A DNA stretch of 15,000 nucleotides from Cristatella mucedo. Its lineage: Eukaryota; Bryozoa; Phylactolaemata; Cristatellidae. Below, piece by piece: positions 10,170 through 15,000 of this stretch. A model generated the notes under the pieces. The model did no database searches, was not told the DNA's origin, and worked only from the letters and a program-made list of their open reading frames with translations. The position numbers and the translations under genes were made by a program. The DNA lies in assembly GCA_009760855.2 (NCBI GenBank), contig WPIO01000059.1, positions 2,502,501 to 2,517,500 of the forward strand. Direction: 5' to 3'. How positions within the stretch are numbered: position 1 is the stretch's first letter; the number at the start of each line of letters is the position of its first letter.

Positions 10170-10582
10170 CTAATCGCTAAAATGTCCTCGTACAAACCTC
10201 AAATCCTTTGGAGACTCTGCCTTTAGTTCGCATGCTCCCAAAGCCTGGAACTCACTCCCGACTTGTGTCACGACGTCCCTTAACTTGCTCACATTTAAAA
10301 AGAAATTAAGAAAAACGCCTATTTAGGACAGCATTTAGTGGATCCCTGTGATTAGTCCTTTATGTGCTTATGCTTGCTGACACTGTTGCATGCAGCCACT
10401 AACCACACACTTGCATGCTGATCCTGTGCATGTCACCCCTAACCATGCTATTCATGTTGCTTATCAAGCACGATACCACTCACCGTTAGATCGTGTTTCT
10501 TTTGCAGCAAATGTATAGCACCTAGAAAGAAATTGAGTTCTCTGAGTGCGCTTTATCAAGTGTATTATTATTATTATTAATA
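10170..10582 (+). mobile_element. 5'-truncated L2/CR1-like LINE, longer copy
   Basis: The frame encodes CPRTNLKSFGDSAFSSHAPK, then AWNSLPTCVTTSLNLLTFKK, ending KLRKTPI and a stop. The SFGD.AFS..AP..WNSLP motif followed by TFK is the standard C-terminus of L2/CR1-type ORF2. The 3' region (tgcatgctgatcctgtgcat, cacctagaaagaaattgagt) and the (ATT)n end match the copy at 9065-9384. The reading frame is intact over this stretch, suggesting it is not very old. Confidence 0.9.
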
Positions 10583-10930
10583 GATTTTTATTTACTGTGA
10601 GGGACTGAGAGATGACCAGATGCTACAGAGCTGGTGGTGTGAGAGTACACTGGAGAAGCTAACAGGTCGGAGAGGTAGGCGTGGCTAGTGTAGGCGAGTG
10701 AAGTGATTTGTTGAAAGCCAAAGAGAAGATCTTAAAGTTGATTCGACGCTCAACGAGGAGGAGACAGTGTAGCTCAGACAGGAGTGTGGTGTGACGTGGT
10801 AGCTACACCGCTGAACACAGACCAGGCGAGCTGCTGTGTTTTGAGCCAGTTTTTAGTCGATGACATGCACAAGCTAGGAATCCAGAAACGGGAATTGCAT
10901 TAATCCAGATGCAGTTATGCTGTCTATTAA
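10583..10930 (-). mobile_element. LINE ORF2 fragment, minus strand
   Basis: On the minus strand one frame includes HTPVLSELHCLLLVERRINF followed by KIFSLAFNKSLHS, a decayed version of the TPVL..LHWLPV..RI.FKI.L..FK motif that follows the reverse-transcriptase core in non-LTR elements. It abuts the 3' end of the + strand copy at 10582 tail to tail, and its own 3' end appears to be missing. Confidence 0.75.
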
Positions 10931-11075
10931 GCAACCTCGTCAGTTTCTTGCATTCCTGTTAGGGCAACTGCATCCGAATGAGCTTGGCAGTGGTAGTGGT
11001 AATGGTGGTGGTGATGTATGGCCTGAATGGGTGGCAGCCCTTGTACTGTGGTGTGGGCATGCCAGCATAGGGGCC

Positions 11076-11090
11076 AGAGAGAGAGTGAGT

Positions 11091-11187
<97 letters not shown>
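11076..11187 (+). repeat. (GA)n microsatellite, second array
   Basis: About 112 bp of GA on the + strand. It has an imperfect left edge (gagagtgagtgagagaaaga) and then about 44 uninterrupted units. It lies in the large third intron about 300 bp before exon D. Arg-Glu frames through it are artefacts. Confidence 0.97.
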
Positions 11188-11188
<1 letters not shown>

Positions 11189-11349
11189 AATTGCGTCCTT
11201 ATTTGTTTACTTTGCTTCTATTTTTGTCACTGCATGCTGACGTGTGTCGCTCCACACTGTTCAATACGAGGCTCCGGAGCTGCTGCTTCGTTGGGTCGCT
11301 ATTTCCCCTCTTTGGTAGCCGTGCTATGCACTAGGCTACTAGCCTGTTG

Positions 11350-11430
11350 GGCTGTCCAGTAGCTCAGCTGACTGGTGCAGTGGCTGCCGCTTGTCTAACA
11401 TCTTATGTGACCTCTATCTCCTGGTGAATG
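11350..11430 (+). mobile_element. Possible decayed tRNA-derived SINE head before exon D
   Basis: The stretch ccagtagctcagctgactgg is an A-box-type phrase typical of tRNA-derived SINEs and is followed by gcagtggctgccgcttgtct. The expected B box is no longer recognisable. It ends about 60 bp upstream of the exon D acceptor. It is weakly supported. Confidence 0.35.
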
Positions 11431-11488
11431 CTTTCTGTCAATATCCTTAACGTCAGGTCCTTAGCCAACGAGTGTTTGGTTTTTGTAG

Positions 11489-11630
11489 GGCTGCAGACAC
11501 TTCTTCAACCAAGGAATCTGTGTGCAGCACTGTCCACCAATGCAGATCTACGATCATCTGAGCCTCACGTTTATCGATAATCCTAACAAGACTTACTCAT
11601 TTGGAAATCAATGTGTCAAATCATGTCCTG
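11489..11630 (+). CDS. EGFR: EGF-receptor-like exon D: domain II with the dimerisation arm
   Basis: This 142-nt exon runs from phase 0 to phase 1 and encodes 47 whole residues, GCRHFFNQGIC through YSFGNQCVKSCP, with no length change against ErbB domain II. It contains the beta-hairpin that reaches across to the partner receptor in ligand-bound dimers, lying between Cys261 (HCPPM) and Cys288 (GNQC). The base of the hairpin is conserved (CPP, Tyr267, NP at 277-278, YSFG). The tip reads YDHLSLTFID, where vertebrate and fly receptors carry a YNPTTY-type tip, so the usual Pro and second Tyr are absent. There is one sequon, N279-KT. The acceptor is gtttggtttttgtag and the donor CCTG|GTAATA. The preceding 3788-bp intron is the largest here and is full of mobile-element remains. 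Confidence 0.92.
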
Positions 11631-11886
11631 GTAATATGGCCAACGCAGAGATTACTGGATTTCGGCTGAGCTTCAATGCTGTGCTATGTCGAGTCTCAAC
11701 CAGCTGCCAGCTCTTCCTGTTCTGTACGCTCTCCGAGCTCTGTACTCAGCTTCGGTCAGCTTATTTCCTTGGTGTCCGGTAAAAGATGAAGCAGCAATGC
11801 AGCCGTTGCTGTGCCGATTGCATCGGCCGTCATACAAGGCTCATAACTTTCTGGCTGTATGCATCAAACTTTGCTGTGCGCTGTAG

Positions 11887-12118
11887 GACATTATGTTGCT
11901 TACAATGGTGGCTGCGTGAAAATCTGCCCAAGCAATTACTACAAGAATGATCAGAGCGTGTGCGTCTCCTGCGCAGCAGCTTCCTGCTTGGAGAGGGTCG
12001 AAATATGCGACGTCGATTTCAATGAGGATGTATATGTGACGTCGCTTAACATCCGGAAGCTGGCTAACTGTACTCAAGTCAATGGCAACATCATTTTGCC
12101 CGAGGTGTCTTTCATAGA
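11887..12118 (+). CDS. EGFR: EGF-receptor-like exon E: end of cysteine-rich domain II and start of L domain 2
   Basis: This 232-nt exon joins exon D as G|GA (Gly294) to give CPGHYVAYNGGCVKICPSNYY. It completes the furin-like domain with C319, C322, C327 and C334, then enters L domain 2 at LNIRKLANCTQVNGNIILP, a match to the start of ErbB domain III including the conserved sequon at the first L2 cysteine (N354-CT). The acceptor is gctgtgcgctgtag and the donor TAGA|GTAAGT, a full consensus, leaving phase 2. The last cysteine module is slightly longer than in vertebrate ErbB (C-x4-C-x6-C). The preceding intron is only 256 bp. The continuation of L2 was not found downstream, so the next exon is probably beyond the window. 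Confidence 0.92.
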
Positions 12119-12739
12119 GTAAGTCACGAGCTACTTTTGATCAGATTAATGATTACCTACTACACTATCGCTGGCAGTTGAATTGCTCGTGGTGCAAGCT
12201 CTGAACCGCCATGGATGCTGCCATGGATGCTGCTGCTGAAGTCTACGCTGCCAGGCTGTCTCTGTGCTGTGTCCAATTATGCCCCGCCCCCTGACATTGC
12301 TCTCCTGAGCTGGCAGAAGCCTCTGTTAGGACCGGGCTTACCCAGCACTGCTGAGCTGGGTCGGACTGTTCCGCACACGGCTCGGCACTGCTGCAAGGTC
12401 TGGTATACTTGAGCAGCCGTTTTGTAGGGCTTTTGTGCAGGTAGTTGATAGTACATTTACAGCAGTATGCCAGGAATGAACAGAATAGACATGTTTCACA
12501 GCTAGTTCGATCAGTTCCATTGTAAATAGTTTGCCTTAACAAACGGCAAGCCACTATGGCATGCTAGCACGTCGAAGTCTGGATCTCCACTCACCTCGTA
12601 CGGTAGTAGCAACTCATGTTCGTAGTAACACTTTCATAAAGACACGCCAGCAGGCAGAGCTACTCCTCTCGATCATTGCATCTGCTACCCGTGGCTCACC
12701 CAGACTTTCACTTAGTCCGTTTGTAGCTTTTTTTGAAAG

Positions 12740-13150
12740 GTCGTTCATCCAGTGCATGTTGTGATGTCTGTCAGAAGTGAGCTCCAAGCTTTGTGAGCAT
12801 ACAAGGTGAAGGGACGGTTGCCGAAAGAGTTGAAGTTGATTCAATACACAAGTGACTTTAGTCAGAAGAGTGGGTGATACGGTGCCTACCCTAGTTGGGG
12901 GACTGTTGGTCAGGTAGGCTAGAGTAACGTAATAAAAAGTCCTAAAAGTGAGTGACAAAAACATTGTCTTCGATTTGCTGTTTGATGGGGAGCCACTGAA
13001 GGTCGGTGAGAAGTGGTGTAATGTGGCAACAGTGACGCTCACGACAGGCAAGCCTAGCTGCAGAATTTGGCACCACCTGTCAGGGCCTGATTGCATAGGC
13101 AGGTAGACCTGCAAGCAGCATAGTGAGTTACAGAAGTCTCAAGTCGGGAC
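12740..13150 (-). mobile_element. Decayed LINE ORF2 C-terminal region, minus strand
   Basis: On the minus strand, in shifting frames, it encodes DFCNSL, then AYAIRP, then PNSAARLACRERHCCHITPL and LTDLQWLPIKQQIE, and finally NSFGNRPFTLYAHKAWSSLL. These are, in order, the DYCNSLL, IRPLQ.VQNSAARL, ITP.L..LHWLP and SFG.R.F...APK.WNSLP blocks that follow the reverse-transcriptase core of L2/CR1-type ORF2. Stops and frameshifts show it is inactive. The long minus-strand open frame here is mostly in the wrong frame of this remnant. Confidence 0.85.
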
Positions 13151-13157
13151 GTCTCAT

Positions 13158-13325
13158 GATTTTTTGTATAGCCCCCTCAAAGAAATTAATCTCTATTCAG
13201 CCGCTTCCCATATGTGCCGGGGGGGGGGGGGGCTGAAGCTCCCAACCTCGATCATCAAATGAATTCACCTTGACCTTGGTCGAGGCAATCACCTTAACCA
13301 CTAGACGAAACCAGGAGGCACACAC
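13158..13325 (-). mobile_element. tRNA-derived SINE, family 2, minus-strand copy with a LINE-like tail
   Basis: On the minus strand it starts with the A-box phrase ttcgtctagtggttaaggtg, similar to Glu/Asp-type tRNA heads. It passes a decayed B box (gatcgaggttgggag) and a 14-nt C run, and ends ggctgaatagagattaattt, ctttgagggggctatacaaa. That tail lines up base for base with the LINE tail gcgcctagaaagagattcag, ttctctgagggtgctttatc at 9311-9350. Confidence 0.7.
13219..13232 (+). repeat. 14-nt G run inside the family 2 SINE
   Basis: Fourteen consecutive G on the + strand lie between the tRNA-like head and the LINE-like tail of the minus-strand SINE. Confidence 0.9.
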
Positions 13326-13424
13326 CAGATAGGATATGATTTACCTGTCTAAGGAGGCCCAAAATTTTCAAAGTGATACTTGAAAATAGGCAGACTTGAC
13401 TGTAGAGCCGAATCGGTCGTCTTG

Positions 13425-13595
13425 TAAGGCGGATACAAAGGCGGTTGCTTTTCACGACATCGGTTCCGAGGTCATGGGTTCGAATCCTTCGGTGGGCGAT
13501 CCTTTATTGCCATTTCAAATGGTTGTGATAGCCGTAAAGGCACTTCTGTCGCTATTAAAAAGAGGCTGTTAAATCAGCTAGTACTTATTTATTTG
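13425..13595 (+). mobile_element. tRNA-derived SINE, family 1, plus-strand copy
   Basis: It reads ggcggttgcttttcacgaca, a canonical B box in catgggttcgaatccttcgg, the core ttgtgatagccgtaaaggca, cttctgtcgc, and ends with aaatcagctagtactt. It matches the reverse complement of 6570-6728 over its whole length, at roughly three quarters identity by eye. Confidence 0.85.
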
Positions 13596-13865
13596 TGAAA
13601 GATCCTTTTGGGAAAGGAAGACTCTGTTTCTGACATATGCTGCAGGAGATAAGCTGGTAGAGAGAATTTTAAGGGACAAGTTTTCCAATGTCTGAGTCAC
13701 ACACTAGGTTTGCCCATTACTTTAATTTGATTTTATCTTCATTTCATTTAAGAAAGCTTGTTGCCATCCAAGTGCAAATGTCGACAATGCATACAGCAAG
13801 GGATATGAGAGAGCTTGACTTGCTGGAAGGTTGGGAGGGATCCAAGCTTAGATTCAACTGTCTCA

Positions 13866-13995
13866 TTTTAATTAACGGCAGAAGAGCCTTAACGGCTATC
13901 ACCACCACCACATGCAGTGTGCAATAAATGATCATCCAGTGCAGGACTCGAACACACGGCAATGGTCGTTGAAAGACGGCACTTTACTACACTTA
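13866..13995 (-). mobile_element. tRNA-derived SINE, family 1, second minus-strand copy
   Basis: On the minus strand it has aaagtgccgtctttcaacga, a B box in gtgtgttcgagtcctgcact, and the core gtgatagccgttaaggctct followed by tctgccg. The core and B box match the copies at 6570-6728 and 13425-13595. The segment between them is diverged. Confidence 0.75.
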
Positions 13996-14650
13996 TTAGC
14001 CTGGCTTAAAACCTGTACACAGTGGTAACCATGCCAAGTGTTAGTAGCGGTATTAAATGCTAGTGGAATGACGTGTCATCCATGGTAGTTCAACTTACGG
14101 CCTCTAACTTCCTACGTCAACCTACAGCCAACCTCATCAGCCATGCAGCTGCTTTGATGCAACTCACGGGCCTTGCAGATGCTGCTGCACCCAACGATCG
14201 TGGGGAGGGGGCAGCTACCTAAGGAAGCGCTTGTGCACTTCTTGATCTGATTATTGTGATGTTTTAGCCACCCGATTTATGTTAGGGTCAAAGGCAGGTA
14301 AGCAGCAGCTGCAGAATCTCGATTGAAGTGTTGTGGTAAAGTAGATGCTGCTGCTGCCGTTGTCGTCTTCAGTGTTGTTGTGATCTCCAGCGCCTCTAGA
14401 CACAGCTACGGCGTGCTCGCGATCTGTCTCACTTCCTAATTTCCAATGCACCTAACTGCCGTGTTCGTGTCGGGCTCGGCGTGTTGGCACCCGCACCCTT
14501 CTCTGAAGCTGTACAAGCCTGCATGAGCTTTGTATTTGGAGTTCAATAGGAACTAGATGCATTTGCGTATGCACCAGAATGTGCGTATGTGGACACGTGC
14601 TCGTGTGTGAGCATAGGCTGCCTATTCTGATATCCTCCCTCCTTAATCTC

Positions 14651-14962
<312 letters not shown>

Positions 14963-15000
14963 AAGAACAAACCTGGACATGCTCATTCACCAATACATTC

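Noticed and set aside
12614-13114. 166-codon minus-strand open frame
   Set aside because: It overlaps the decayed LINE ORF2. The recognisable retrotransposon motifs lie in another frame broken by stops, so this frame is incidental.
13460-13500. Possible genuine tRNA gene because of a perfect B box
   Set aside because: No acceptor stem or complete cloverleaf can be formed, and the sequence recurs as a SINE with a common core and tail.
13688-13927. Frame containing ELDLLEGWEG, considered as the missing continuation of L domain 2
   Set aside because: It lacks the REITGYL-type strand pattern, has no acceptor in phase 2, and overlaps a SINE.

Overview
This is a non-coding-rich window from an animal (metazoan) nuclear genome. 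The evidence is spliced GT-AG exons of a receptor tyrosine kinase, long repeat-filled introns, tRNA-derived SINEs, L2/CR1-like LINE fragments and long microsatellites, with no bacterial-style gene packing. Base composition looks moderate. I cannot name the lineage: the receptor is clearly diverged from vertebrate and insect sequences, so a non-vertebrate animal is likely, but phylum is unresolved.

One gene can be supported. It is an EGF-receptor/ErbB-like receptor on the + strand, of which the window holds five consecutive ectodomain exons: 4492-4845, 5544-5693, 7465-7700, 11489-11630 and 11887-12118. All four internal junctions have GT...AG borders and keep the frame exactly. Spliced, they give about 370 residues: receptor L domain 1 (ligand-binding domain I), the furin-like cysteine-rich domain II with its dimerisation arm, and the first strand of L domain 2 (domain III). 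The signal peptide, the rest of the ectodomain, the membrane segment and the kinase are not recognisable here. The first presumably lies upstream, the others beyond 15000 in later exons.

Layout: 1-4491 is upstream or 5' intron sequence with no convincing exon. It carries a 20-bp tandem duplication, a CAG run, a LINE tail on the - strand, an (AT)34 tract and a (GA)n tract. Intron 4846-5543 holds a LINE tail. Intron 5694-7464 holds a degenerate ~25-bp minisatellite and a SINE. Intron 7701-11488 begins with a 31-nt G run only 20 nt after the splice donor, then carries SINE heads, two + strand LINE 3' ends, a - strand LINE fragment and a (GA)n tract. Intron 11631-11886 is short and clean. From 12119 to the end comes an incomplete intron with a - strand LINE ORF2 remnant, a SINE whose tail resembles the LINE tail, two copies of a second SINE family, and a compound (TCTCTG)31-(TC)61 microsatellite.

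The most interesting points are the near-perfect match of intron phases to my recollection of vertebrate EGFR, a changed dimerisation-arm tip, a 16-residue Ser/Thr/Pro-rich insertion inside the cysteine-rich domain, two extra cysteines in L1, the long G run beside a splice donor, and a SINE/LINE pair sharing a 3' tail. I see no sign of a wholly new system.
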